Below are positions 9,348 to 18,002 of a stretch of 50,640 nt of DNA, piece by piece. The stretch's first letter is position 1, and each line of letters begins with the position of its first letter. The notes under the pieces are model-generated. The model saw only the letters and a list, made by a program, of their open reading frames with translations. It made no database searches and was not told the origin of the DNA. Source of the stretch: Oligoflexales bacterium (GTDB lineage: Bacteria; Bdellovibrionota_B; Oligoflexia; Oligoflexales; JAGOVF01); the NCBI GenBank assembly GCA_018060885.1, contig JAGOVF010000005.1:1-50640 (forward strand). The letters are read 5' to 3'. The position numbers and the translations under genes were made by a program.

Positions 9348-10061
9348 TTACCCACACATTTCAATAAAACACTGCCACAGTTGCCGCCCATCAGTTTTTG
9401 CGTTGGGCAGACTTGAAAATGCGGCTCTTTCTGGGTGCGGCATAAGGCCTAAAATTCGGCCGTTTTCACTAACTATGCCCGCAATATGATCTAAAGCGCC
9501 ATTTGGATTTGCTTCTGGGGTTAACACACCGCTGTCATCGCAATACTGCAACAAAATGCGCTGTTCCTTACGTAAAACTTCAAGGTCTTGGGCCGAAGCA
9601 TGAAAGCGGCCTTCGCCGTGTGCTATTGGCAATCGTAAGTTCGATTTTGTTGAAAGACTTTTATGATAATCGCTTTGGCCGGCTGCTGTTTTTAAATTTA
9701 CAAACTTACAGATAAAACGCTGTCCCGCATTTTTAAGTAAAGTACCTGGCAGCAGCTTTGCTTCCGTTAATATCTGGAAGCCATTGCAGATACCAATGAT
9801 AGGTCCGCCCTGTTTAGCAAACTTTTGAATAGATTCCATGATGGGAGCATGAGACGCGAGAGCGCCGCCGCGCAAATAGTCGCCATAACTAAAGCCGCCA
9901 GGTAAAATGACTCCTGATGCAGCACCAAGATCTGTTTCAGTATGGCGAACGACACGGCATTCTAGGCCGAACTCGTAGGCTAGAACATCAAGGCAGTCTT
10001 GGTCGCAATTTGATCCTGGAAATTGAATCAGCGTGATTTTAGTTTTTTGAAGAGATTTCAT
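9348..10061 (-). CDS. purQ: Phosphoribosylformylglycinamidine synthase, PurQ glutaminase subunit
   Basis: Class I glutamine amidotransferase that supplies ammonia to PurL. 237 residues. The N-terminal FPGSNCDQDC is typical of PurQ. The nucleophile is Cys92 in GICNGFQ, and the partner residues are His209 and Glu211 in PHPERA, so the triad is intact. It lies six bases after purS and six bases before purL, in the order purS-purQ-purL. Confidence 0.97.
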   Translation of the reverse strand: MKSLQKTKITLIQFPGSNCDQDCLDVLAYEFGLECRVVRHTETDLGAASGVILPGGFSYGDYLRGGALASHAPIMESIQKFAKQGGPIIGICNGFQILTEAKLLPGTLLKNAGQRFICKFVNLKTAAGQSDYHKSLSTKSNLRLPIAHGEGRFHASAQDLEVLRKEQRILLQYCDDSGVLTPEANPNGALDHIAGIVSENGRILGLMPHPERAAFSSLPNAKTDGRQLWQCFIEMCG

Positions 10062-10067
10062 GCCATC

Positions 10068-10316
10068 TTAACTTAAAAACTTGAGCACATAGGTTTCTGA
10101 AACGGGATTAGATAAAAAATCTGCTGCCAGCTTTTCTAAGGCGCTTTTATCTGAAGCTAGCTCAGAGCTGACTTCGAGAACAAAACGCTTTGAGACTTTA
10201 ACCTTTTCGACACCTTTAACGCCGATGCGGCTTAAGGTCTCATGGATCGCTCGACCTTGCGGGTCAAGGACTTCCGGCTTTAGCTCGACTAGAACTTCAA
10301 TTTTTTGAATGCTCAC
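10068..10316 (-). CDS. purS: Phosphoribosylformylglycinamidine synthase, PurS subunit
   Basis: 82 residues, the normal PurS size. The family pattern is clear: an N-terminal strand (IQKIEVLVELKPEVLDPQGRAIHETL), GVKGVEKVKVSKRFVLEV, and a C-terminal strand. PurS is the small dimer that links PurQ to PurL. The start is GTG at 10316, only two bases after the sdhB stop, with GAGAG about seven bases upstream inside the sdhB coding end. Translation is therefore probably coupled to sdhB, the physical join between the sdh and pur gene sets. Confidence 0.93.
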   Translation of the reverse strand: MSIQKIEVLVELKPEVLDPQGRAIHETLSRIGVKGVEKVKVSKRFVLEVSSELASDKSALEKLAADFLSNPVSETYVLKFLS

Positions 10317-10318
10317 AA

Positions 10319-11068
10319 TTAACTCTCAGAGGTCAGTGTGCTTTTAATGAATTCACAATTGAGCTTACTAATAAAATCAGTGCTTATTTCTTTCGGACAA
10401 ACAGCTCCGCAGGCTAAAGTATTGGTGCAAGCGCCAAATCCCTCGTTGTCCATCGTTTCAACCATCGCTTTTGCCCGTGAGAGCCGTTCCGGCTGACCTT
10501 GTGGCAATAAAGCAAGTTGACCAACTTTCGCAGAAACAAATAACATTGCTGAAGCGTTCTTACAAGCTGCAACACAGGCCCCGCAACCAATACAAGTTGC
10601 AGCATCAAAAGCCTTATCGGCGTCGTGTTTATTTATAGGAGTTGCATTGGCATCTTGAGCATTACCGGTGTTCACCGAAATATAGCCGCCCGATGCAATG
10701 ATGCGGTCAAAGGCAGAGCGATCGACGACTAAGTCTTTTAAAATCGGAAATGCCTTGGCGCGCCATGGTTCGATGTAAATCTCATCGCCGCTTTTAAAAG
10801 AGCGCATATGAAGCTGGCAGGTCGTCGTTCCACCTTCTGGGCCATGCGGTTTGCCATTAATCACAAGCGAACAAGAGCCACAAATTCCCTCTCGGCAATC
10901 GTGGTCAAAAGCTACAGGATCTTGGCCCTTTTCAATCAGCTGTTCGTTAAGCAAGTCTAACATCTCAAGAAAAGAGCTATCTGGGCTAACTCCCTTGATT
11001 TCGTACTGAACCATTTTACCTTGTGTGCCAGCTTTTGCTTGGCGCCAAACGTGGAGTTTGAGATCCAT
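10319..11068 (-). CDS. sdhB: Succinate dehydrogenase/fumarate reductase iron-sulfur subunit
   Basis: 249 residues. The N-terminal plant-type ferredoxin domain has [15 protein letters not shown] for the [2Fe-2S] cluster plus a later Cys in TTCQLHMR. The C-terminal domain has [17 protein letters not shown] and further Cys ([17 protein letters not shown]) for the [4Fe-4S] and [3Fe-4S] clusters. Electrons pass from SdhA to the quinone at SdhC. The ATG overlaps the last base of the sdhA stop codon (TAATG), and purS follows after two bases. Sequence style fits the three-subunit enzymes of delta-proteobacteria and Bacteroidetes. Confidence 0.96.
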   Translation of the reverse strand: MDLKLHVWRQAKAGTQGKMVQYEIKGVSPDSSFLEMLDLLNEQLIEKGQDPVAFDHDCREGICGSCSLVINGKPHGPEGGTTTCQLHMRSFKSGDEIYIEPWRAKAFPILKDLVVDRSAFDRIIASGGYISVNTGNAQDANATPINKHDADKAFDAATCIGCGACVAACKNASAMLFVSAKVGQLALLPQGQPERLSRAKAMVETMDNEGFGACTNTLACGAVCPKEISTDFISKLNCEFIKSTLTSES

Positions 11069-12981
11069 TATTTGTAACTCCTGGTTGCTAATTTAATATT
11101 CTCAAAAACCAGCTGCTCTTGGTGCAGGGCTGGTGTTTGATTGCTACCTTTAAATTCCCATACCGACGCATGGCAAAACTTCTCATCATTGCGTTTGGCT
11201 TCGCCTTCCTCAGTCTGATACTCCGTACGGAAGTGCCCACCGCAAGACTCTTCGCGCTGCAAAGCATCGCGACACATTAGCTCACCAAATTCAAGAAAAT
11301 CTGCGACTCGACCGGCTTTTTCTAGTGATTGGTTTAACTCGTCATTACCACCAAGGACATTGACATTCTTCCAGAACTCTTCGCGAAGTTCAGGGATTTT
11401 TTTAATTGCTTCTTCAAGCCCAGCTCTGTCGCGCGCCATGCCACACTTATCCCACATGATTTTTCCGAGTTCGCGGTGGAAGGAATCGACAGTGCGTTTT
11501 CCTTTAATGGAAAGAAATTTCTTAGTATCAGCAGTTGCAACTTCTTCGGCTTTCACTAGTTCAGGGTGGTCTTTGCTAATACCTCCCGGTTTTTGTTCGG
11601 CCAAATAATTTCCAATGGTATAAGGCAGCACGAAGTAACCATCAGCAAGGCCTTGCATCAGAGCGCTCGCTCCTAAGCGGTTTGCGCCATGATCTGAGAA
11701 ATTCGCCTCTCCGATAACAAACAGTCCAGGAATAGTACTCATAAGATTATAGTCTACCCACAAGCCGCCCATTGTATAATGCACCGCCGGATAGATGCGC
11801 ATCGGACGATGATAGGGGTTTTCGTCGGTTATTTTTTGGTACATATGAAATAAATTACTATAGCGGCCTCTAATAGTAGGCTCGCCTAAGCGCTCAATCG
11901 CAGAACTAAAATCCAAATACACCCCTAGTCCACCAGGCCCGACGCCGCGACCAGTATCGCAAGCTTCCTTCGCAGCACGGGAAGCAATATCCCTGGGCGC
12001 TAGATTGCCGTAACTTGGATATTTTCTTTCTAAGTAATAATCGCGTTCGCTTTCTGGAATTTCGCCAGGAGAGCGCAAATCACCCGGTGTCTTTGGAACC
12101 CACACCCTGCCGTCATTGCGTAATGATTCAGACATTAGGGTTAATTTAGATTGGTGTTCACCGCTAACAGGAATGCAGGTCGGATGGATTTGCGTATAAC
12201 AAGGATTCGCAAAGCCCGCCCCTTTTTTATAGGCCCGATAAGCAGCAGTGACGTTACAGTTTTTTGCATTTGTAGAAAGGAAAAAAACATTTCCATAACC
12301 ACCGGTGCCGAGAACAACTGCATCGCCGAAATGGGATTCGATTTTTCCAGACACGAGATCGCGCGTGACTATGCCGCGGGCTTTTCCGTCGATCAAAACC
12401 ACATCGATTAATTCGCTGCGCGTATGTAGCTTCACAGCTTTTGTATTCACTTGGCGCATTAACGCTGAATAGGCTCCTAGAAGCAGCTGCTGGCCAGTTT
12501 GTCCCGCTGCATAAAAAGTTCTTGAAACCTGCGCACCACCAAAAGAACGGTTGCTGAGATACCCGCCGTATTCTCGCGCAAAGGGCACGCCTTGCGCGAC
12601 GCATTGGTCGATAATGTTTGTACTGACTTCAGCGAGACGATGCACATTTGCCTCGCGCGCCCGAAAGTCCCCACCCTTAATCGTGTCATAAAAAAGACGG
12701 TGAACGCTGTCGCCATCGCCGCAGTAATTCTTTGCCGCATTGATACCACCTTGTGCGGCAATGCTATGCGCACGGCGTGGGCTGTCGTGAAAGGTAAAGC
12801 AGTGTACGTTATAACCTAGCTCTGCCATCGTTGCTGCCGCAGAAGCTCCGGCCAAACCAGAACCCACAACAAGCACCGTGTACTTGCGTTTATTTGCAGG
12901 GTTAACGAGTTTTATTTCTGATTTGTATTTTGTCCATTTTTCCGCCAGAGGGCCTGAGGGTGTTTTGGCGTCGAGTTTCAT
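11068..12981 (-). CDS. sdhA: Succinate dehydrogenase/fumarate reductase flavoprotein subunit
   Basis: 637 residues. It has the FAD dinucleotide fold ([21 protein letters not shown]), the covalent-FAD region [13 protein letters not shown], the substrate site with HPT in QIHPTCIP, and the conserved [15 protein letters not shown]. It oxidises succinate to fumarate, or the reverse, on the cytoplasmic face of the membrane. The order C-A-B and the sequence style match the membrane-b558 type complexes. sdhC lies 49 bases upstream; sdhB overlaps by one base. Confidence 0.97.
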   Translation of the reverse strand: MKLDAKTPSGPLAEKWTKYKSEIKLVNPANKRKYTVLVVGSGLAGASAAATMAELGYNVHCFTFHDSPRRAHSIAAQGGINAAKNYCGDGDSVHRLFYDTIKGGDFRAREANVHRLAEVSTNIIDQCVAQGVPFAREYGGYLSNRSFGGAQVSRTFYAAGQTGQQLLLGAYSALMRQVNTKAVKLHTRSELIDVVLIDGKARGIVTRDLVSGKIESHFGDAVVLGTGGYGNVFFLSTNAKNCNVTAAYRAYKKGAGFANPCYTQIHPTCIPVSGEHQSKLTLMSESLRNDGRVWVPKTPGDLRSPGEIPESERDYYLERKYPSYGNLAPRDIASRAAKEACDTGRGVGPGGLGVYLDFSSAIERLGEPTIRGRYSNLFHMYQKITDENPYHRPMRIYPAVHYTMGGLWVDYNLMSTIPGLFVIGEANFSDHGANRLGASALMQGLADGYFVLPYTIGNYLAEQKPGGISKDHPELVKAEEVATADTKKFLSIKGKRTVDSFHRELGKIMWDKCGMARDRAGLEEAIKKIPELREEFWKNVNVLGGNDELNQSLEKAGRVADFLEFGELMCRDALQREESCGGHFRTEYQTEEGEAKRNDEKFCHASVWEFKGSNQTPALHQEQLVFENIKLATRSYK

Positions 12982-13030
12982 TTTTCTTTCCCCAAATCTT
13001 TAATAACGAGTAACAGAGCAAAATTTAGAT

Positions 13031-13696
13031 CTACTGAATAAACCCGAGCAAAACCGCAAGCGGTATGGAAATAAAACCAAGAGAGATGACTAAACTCGCA
13101 AGTAGTCCTGCACACTTAATAGACGGTTTATACTTTGGGTGATTAAATCCCAAAGTTAAAAACAAGCTAGCTATTCCATGACTTAAATGAAATCCGATCA
13201 AGAGCATGGCTATAATGTAAATTCCAGAAACAAGAGGCTCGCTGAATCCACTTACTACCATCTGATATATATCGCCGTTTAGATCCGCGTATTCAGGGTG
13301 AGTTAAATGAAGTGTATAGTGCGCTAAATGAAAAGCCAGATAAGCAAGCACCAAAGAACCAGTCACCATCATAGTCCGGGAGGCGTGGCTCGTGAGATTT
13401 TTATTTTCAAAAGCGTAAGAGCTGCCACGTGCGGCGCGATTTCTTTGCGTTAAAATAATTGCGCTCGTAATATGCGATACAAAAATCACCAACAAACCAA
13501 TGCGCGCAACCCACAGAAGCGGCCCCAAGTCTCTAAGGCTTTGTCCATAAGCATTAAAGGCATCCGCGCCGGCAAAAATTATTAAATTACCAGCTAAGTG
13601 AGCTAGCAAAAATCCAAACAGCATTAGGCCGGTAAGCGCCATTATGACCTTAAGTCCTATTGACGATTTAAGTGCATGCATAAGCCAGCATTTCAT
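13031..13696 (-). CDS. sdhC: Succinate dehydrogenase cytochrome b subunit (b558 type)
   Basis: 221 residues, five predicted membrane helices, for example LMLFGFLLAHLAGNLIIF near the N-terminus and LVLAYLAFHLAHYTLHL in the middle. Histidines in the helices (AHLAGN, VSHITSA, AFHLAHY, GFHLSHG) are good ligands for two hemes. A single large anchor replaces the SdhC/SdhD pair. An upstream extension to 13756 is open, but AGGAAG eight bases before the ATG at 13696 favours the shorter start. First gene of the sdhCAB-purSQLF-rph run. Confidence 0.92.
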   Translation of the reverse strand: MKCWLMHALKSSIGLKVIMALTGLMLFGFLLAHLAGNLIIFAGADAFNAYGQSLRDLGPLLWVARIGLLVIFVSHITSAIILTQRNRAARGSSYAFENKNLTSHASRTMMVTGSLVLAYLAFHLAHYTLHLTHPEYADLNGDIYQMVVSGFSEPLVSGIYIIAMLLIGFHLSHGIASLFLTLGFNHPKYKPSIKCAGLLASLVISLGFISIPLAVLLGFIQ

Positions 13697-13768
13697 ATGG
13701 CAACTTCCTAAATAAACTTGCTTTAATAAAGCATGAGCGCGCTTTTTTGAAAGCAAAGCGAAAAAAAG

Positions 13769-13777
13769 ATTATAGCA
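13769..13777 (-). promoter_or_regulatory. Extended -10 promoter for sdhC and the following run
   Basis: The minus strand reads TGCTATAAT, a perfect extended -10 (TGnTATAAT), at 13777-13769. No good -35 is seen, as is common for extended -10 promoters. Transcription would start near 13762, giving a leader of about 65 bases before the sdhC ATG at 13696. Confidence 0.55.
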
Positions 13778-13883
13778 TTTACTGACGTTTTAAAGGAATA
13801 GCCGAGAGTGAGTTTTAATTCAACTGACTTATCTTTTTGAGCGCATTTTTTGTAATAAGCTAATGCAATTAAATAAAGGTTTA

Positions 13884-15116
13884 CTAGTCAATATTTGGAT
13901 TAAAGCAGATATCAGGAACGCCTGCAACTTGGGGAGCACAAGAAGTTTCACACTTAACAAACGTGTCGCCTTCTTTAGAGCTGGCGCAATTCAAAAGCAC
14001 TTCTTTAAAATCGTTCGGTACGGTGGCGATTGATTTTAAGCAAGTTGGAATTCTGGAGTTTCTAAGTGCGTCACACGATTGCCGCACCACATAGGCTAAA
14101 TCCATTTTTTTCTCGTAATATAATCGAAACTCTCGATACTTATTTTCCAAATCATAATCGATTATATCTCGATCTGGCCAGTGATTGTCGTCATCTTCGT
14201 TTTCTAATAGATCCTCAATTGACGGAAGCGCGGCGTCGATTTGGTTGGAGGGCGGAGCTTTTGCTGCGTTGCTATCATTTCTGGAAGCCATGACCGATGA
14301 AAATGCCGGATCATACTTCCCTCTTTTCTTTCCATTGAAAAGTGCATCGAAGGCAATTGGAATTGACTCCAACCAATGCGATTGCTTGTGAGTGAATTTA
14401 TTTTTATAAAATTTAAATTTTTGCACTTGATAGTGCAAATGGGGGCCAGAGGTATAACCAGTGCTTCCAAGTGTACCTATAGGGGTGCCTCTTTTTACAC
14501 AGACTCCAGGTTTTATCCATGGATAAACCTTTTCCAGATGCATATAAAGTGATTCGATATTGCGCTCCCCAAGGGCAGCCTTGTCTGAGCCATCGATCCA
14601 ATTAAGTACGACAAAATTTGCGCCTTCGTAATAAATAATGTCCCAAAGCTCTTCGGCATTTTCATCGCCGCTCTGAGCTCTGGCTCGAATTGCGTTTAAT
14701 TCATCAAAAGTTGCATTAGCTTTAAAGCCTCTATTTGAGACATCTCGTATACACCCCTCTACAGTCGCTACAAGTTCTGTACCTTCGGGTGCTGAAAAAT
14801 CCCAGCCCCATTGTCCCCACTTATACGATGCGTGTTGATCTTGGTTAGGACGAACAGAAATGGGAATATTTGAAGGTGAAAACGCGCCTTTTGGCACAGA
14901 GGGCTTTAGCCATGGCGCTCTGGCAAATGGTGCTTGGTGGTTCAACAAAATAGGCGCGCGTTCCCAGATCTCACTTTGAGGATGTGAAGCTAAGCTCGAA
15001 TTTTCTCTAGGCAAAGGTTTAGTTGTTTTACAGGAGTGAATAATCAGAACGAAATTTGAGAATGAGATAAAAAATACGATTGTAGACAATTTTTTAATAG
15101 GTTTGTAGATTTTCAT
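13884..15116 (-). CDS. LytM/M23-like lipoprotein with a degenerate zinc site
   Basis: 410 residues from ATG 15116; four codons further upstream there is only a TTG. The N-terminus is a lipoprotein-like signal ending IIHSC with Cys29, an imperfect lipobox. The LytM fold spans about 85-235, with an insertion of about 35 residues (about 128-162). In M23 enzymes HxGxD and HxH hold zinc. Here HxH is intact (PHLHY, His226 and His228), as is YMHL (His193), but the first His of HxGxD is Gln102 (QWGWD106). A missing first ligand suggests a non-hydrolytic LytM regulator of the EnvC/NlpD kind, or altered metal binding. The C-terminal part after 260 has acidic patches and Cys residues and is unrecognised. 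Confidence 0.8.
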   Translation of the reverse strand: MKIYKPIKKLSTIVFFISFSNFVLIIHSCKTTKPLPRENSSLASHPQSEIWERAPILLNHQAPFARAPWLKPSVPKGAFSPSNIPISVRPNQDQHASYKWGQWGWDFSAPEGTELVATVEGCIRDVSNRGFKANATFDELNAIRARAQSGDENAEELWDIIYYEGANFVVLNWIDGSDKAALGERNIESLYMHLEKVYPWIKPGVCVKRGTPIGTLGSTGYTSGPHLHYQVQKFKFYKNKFTHKQSHWLESIPIAFDALFNGKKRGKYDPAFSSVMASRNDSNAAKAPPSNQIDAALPSIEDLLENEDDDNHWPDRDIIDYDLENKYREFRLYYEKKMDLAYVVRQSCDALRNSRIPTCLKSIATVPNDFKEVLLNCASSKEGDTFVKCETSCAPQVAGVPDICFNPNID

Positions 15117-15191
15117 TCGTAATTCCAATACGAAAGATTTTACTATAGGTATTGATAGTTATCGGTTATGTGATTTCAAATCTTTAGAAAG

Positions 15192-17555
15192 TTAGGGGCT
15201 AATTGAATATTTATTGAAAAAATAGTTGTCCATATCGATTGATTCTTGCGCGGATAAAATTGAGTTATAGCCTATGGCCTCATAGAGTTTTCCGGAGAAA
15301 AAATGCACGTTTCCACTTACAAAGGTGCCGCTAGTGGGCACTCTCGTTCCGTTCTTAGTTGCGCCGAGACTAATTCCACCGTTGTGTTTGTGCATATCTC
15401 CGACAGGTGCAGTACTTGAGCTTGTTAGCTGGCCATTAAGTTCAAGGCGCAGCTCGCCTTCCCAGGCATCAAATTCTGCCTTAATAAAATGTAGCTGCCC
15501 AATATCAACGGGAGCAGAAACAAAAACAGGCCCCCATTTTGGATTAATGCTTTTAGCTAAGTTCCAGGCCCCAAAATGCAACGCGCCGTTAAAATAAACT
15601 ATCGAAAATCCAGCATCTTCGCCTCCTTGTTCAAAAAGCACCTGCAAAGTTGCAGCGCTTTCGATTTCAAATGCTAAGTAAAAAGTTTTTTCTTTATACA
15701 AAGTGCCAAGGTTTGTGTGAATTTCTTGGGGGATGTTGTAAAAATCATTAACTCCGTCAAAATTCAGAAGTAAATTTTGGTTTGAATTTTTATTTAAAAC
15801 AGCTTGTTTATTCTTGGTGGTCTGATCAGCATGGTTGTTGTTACCGGATTTGTCATTTAATTGTTTCACAGATCCACCGACGGTTGATGGATTTGTGTTT
15901 GCTCCGTCATACCAAAATGGCTGCGAAAGCAAGGTCGTCATATCATCATCGATTATAGTAACTGTAGACGAGTCTAAACCCCAATAGCCCGTACCAGGAA
16001 GGACTTCCAAAATTAAAGATTCAGACACTTCTTTGACAGTGTCGTTAATAGTCGAAACAACAAAACTAATTGACGATTGTCCTGTTGCGAAGACTTGGGT
16101 CGAATTAAGCGTTGTATAATCGACTCCGGCTATTGCTGTGCCTGACACCTTAAGATTTACCGTCATGGGAGTTGAAATATAAGCATCACGAGTTAGAGTG
16201 AATGTGACACTTCCGTTGCGCTCGCTTATAGAGGCAGCACTTGAATCTAGATTAACTCTGCTTACTGCCGGTCCTCTAATCGAATATGCCGCTCCTTTTG
16301 AGCCGCTTAAAATCTCAAAAGAAATGGCAGCGCCAGTTGATATCGGGTCAATCAGCTGTATCCAAGTCTTGATATTTATGGCTTCATGCTGCGCATTTTC
16401 AAAAATATTGACGGATCCCAAAGCTGGATCAAAATTCACACCATTTATATTCGTGTAAACCTCAGAATTTAAAGTCACATAATTAAGGTGCGCGCGGCAG
16501 CCGACATCACCTTCGGGTAGCTTTAAAATTGGATCTGGAGAATTCATGCGAATTACTTTTGTGTAAGCGCTTTTACAGCCTTTAACCTCGATTTCATAGT
16601 CATTGATCAATGTGGAGAGTTGAAATCCTTCGGTCCCAGTTCCAATGACAATAGGAACTGTTACAATGTTTTTCACTTTTGCTAGAATTTTTTCTGAATC
16701 TGCATCTTGCCTCCCACATGAAGGTGCGAAGACATTTGATGCGACGCTTATTATCCAAACCGCGAGCGCCAGTCGCCTTATTTCTGGTTTATGCCAAGCA
16801 TCTTGTAGCCAATTTGTTTTTTGAGCGCGGTAAGTTTCCAGAGCAGATGAAATCTCTGAATATGCGTGTGACGCCGCCTCGAGCTTTAGGCCGATTTTAT
16901 AAATTTCTTGGCTTGCAAATATCCATGCAACATGAGCTTTAAAGGCAAGCTCCTGAGCGCCGACCTTCATTTTGAAACCATATAATTTTTCTTTAGCTTT
17001 AAATGACAGTTGATCATAATTTTTCGGTAGAAATTCTTTATAGCCAGAAAAGCTAAGACCTTTCTCGGAGCTGTTGTGTAGAACGATGGGGTGATATTCG
17101 TCTTCGTTGTCGAATTGAATCTTTACTAACTCTCCAACTTTTTGTCGTCGACTTTGTCGCCATTTATTGCGTTTATTGGCTTGAATCAGCGGAATAATGT
17201 GGTCTCGACTGAGAATGAAAGTTCCGCCGACAGTGAGGGCCAACATCGCTAAGATTCGAAACACTTCTTCGGCCAGAGATTCCATTTTGATATAGTGAAA
17301 AGAAAACAAAATCATCAAAAGTGATTCAAGAAAATAAATTGGCACCACAAAAAGACTTTGCATAAAAATGGCTGCAACTAGCAGTAGTGGGAAAACACAA
17401 AATGTTGCTACAACGGTAATAATGTATTCAATTTTTAATATTTCCGCAGAAAAGAAAATTGGCAAAGTAGCGCACGGTATCATCATGCTGATCATGACGA
17501 TAACACGCAGGTAATCTGGCAAGGACAGCCATTTGTTTTTCAATTCGAAGTTCAT
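15192..17555 (-). CDS. Membrane PilZ protein fused to a Calx-beta/LamG-like extracytoplasmic region
   Basis: 787 residues from Met at 17555 (GGA just upstream); an eight-codon longer start at 17579 has no Shine-Dalgarno. In order: four hydrophobic segments within 16-115; a PilZ-like domain at about 134-230 (RRQKVGELVKIQF, then HNSSEKGLSFSG); another hydrophobic segment at about 260-276 ending APSC280; an unassigned region; a Calx-beta repeat at about 430-540 ending TIIDDD; and a concanavalin/LamG-like domain at about 545-785 (FDGVNDF, FYLAFEIES, LRLELNGQL). The segment at 258-280 resembles a lipoprotein signal, as if a PilZ membrane protein had been fused in frame to a lipoprotein. No NTG codon there allows a separate start. 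A possible c-di-GMP-responsive adhesin; function unproven. Confidence 0.8.
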   Translation of the reverse strand: MNFELKNKWLSLPDYLRVIVMISMMIPCATLPIFFSAEILKIEYIITVVATFCVFPLLLVAAIFMQSLFVVPIYFLESLLMILFSFHYIKMESLAEEVFRILAMLALTVGGTFILSRDHIIPLIQANKRNKWRQSRRQKVGELVKIQFDNEDEYHPIVLHNSSEKGLSFSGYKEFLPKNYDQLSFKAKEKLYGFKMKVGAQELAFKAHVAWIFASQEIYKIGLKLEAASHAYSEISSALETYRAQKTNWLQDAWHKPEIRRLALAVWIISVASNVFAPSCGRQDADSEKILAKVKNIVTVPIVIGTGTEGFQLSTLINDYEIEVKGCKSAYTKVIRMNSPDPILKLPEGDVGCRAHLNYVTLNSEVYTNINGVNFDPALGSVNIFENAQHEAINIKTWIQLIDPISTGAAISFEILSGSKGAAYSIRGPAVSRVNLDSSAASISERNGSVTFTLTRDAYISTPMTVNLKVSGTAIAGVDYTTLNSTQVFATGQSSISFVVSTINDTVKEVSESLILEVLPGTGYWGLDSSTVTIIDDDMTTLLSQPFWYDGANTNPSTVGGSVKQLNDKSGNNNHADQTTKNKQAVLNKNSNQNLLLNFDGVNDFYNIPQEIHTNLGTLYKEKTFYLAFEIESAATLQVLFEQGGEDAGFSIVYFNGALHFGAWNLAKSINPKWGPVFVSAPVDIGQLHFIKAEFDAWEGELRLELNGQLTSSSTAPVGDMHKHNGGISLGATKNGTRVPTSGTFVSGNVHFFSGKLYEAIGYNSILSAQESIDMDNYFFNKYSISP

Positions 17556-17667
17556 ATTTCCATCTGTATAAAAAATCATAACCCAAAGGGAGTTATCGGA
17601 ATTTTAGCCAATTAAATTAAACAAAATATTACCCCGCCAAAGAAAGACGTGACCAAAGTCCAGCTAC

Positions 17668-17820
17668 TGTCATCCTGATCGCGGCTACTGTCATCCTGAG
17701 CGCAGTGCTGTCATCCTGAGCGCAGTGCTGTCATCCTGAGCGCAGCGAAGGATCCACTTCAACTAAGACAGATTCAGGAAGTAAGGTTGAGATCCTTCGC
17801 CTTCGGTTCTGGATGACGGA
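17668..17820. repeat. REP-like cluster: four direct copies plus one inverted copy
   Basis: TGTCATCCTGAGCGC, or TGTCATCCTGATCGC in the first copy, starts at 17668, 17689, 17709 and 17729, with a period of 20-21 bases. The last copy continues GCGAAGGATC. An inverted counterpart, GATCCTTCGCCTTCGG followed by CTGGATGAC, lies at 17791-17818, so the outer part can fold into a long hairpin. The same motif recurs at 23463-23590. Related intergenic TCATCCTGAGC motifs are common in many bacterial genomes. Confidence 0.8.
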
Positions 17821-17937
17821 GCCTCGCTCAAGATAAAGTTTGAGTCTATAAATAAGCCTCTAAATACCTAATATAGCTTAGTTATTAAAAATTATCTGAA
17901 GTCGATTAGATATTTTCCGAAGAGTTATATGAAATTT

Positions 17938-17967
17938 TTGTCATAGCTATTTCCACAATATTAGAAT
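17938..17967 (+). promoter_or_regulatory. Sigma-70-like promoter for the lipoprotein gene
   Basis: TTGTCA at 17938-17943 (five of six to TTGACA) and TAGAAT at 17962-17967 (five of six to TATAAT) are 18 bases apart. Transcription would start near 17974, about 29 bases before the ATG at 18003. Confidence 0.5.
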
Positions 17968-18002
17968 TAAAAAACCTAGATAATTAAAAAAGGAACCCGA
18001 AC

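Larger units (their letters stand above)
17556..18002. other. Intergenic stretch with REP-like repeats and one promoter
   Basis: No coding frame is supported in this divergent gap. It holds the TGTCATCCTGAGC repeat cluster (17668-17820) and a sigma-70-like promoter for the lipoprotein gene at 18003. The remainder is AT-rich sequence with no recognised element. Confidence 0.6.

Noticed and set aside
12254..12604. Minus-strand 116-codon frame inside sdhA
   Set aside because: Shadow frame of the firmly identified SdhA; Arg/Cys-rich with no family pattern.
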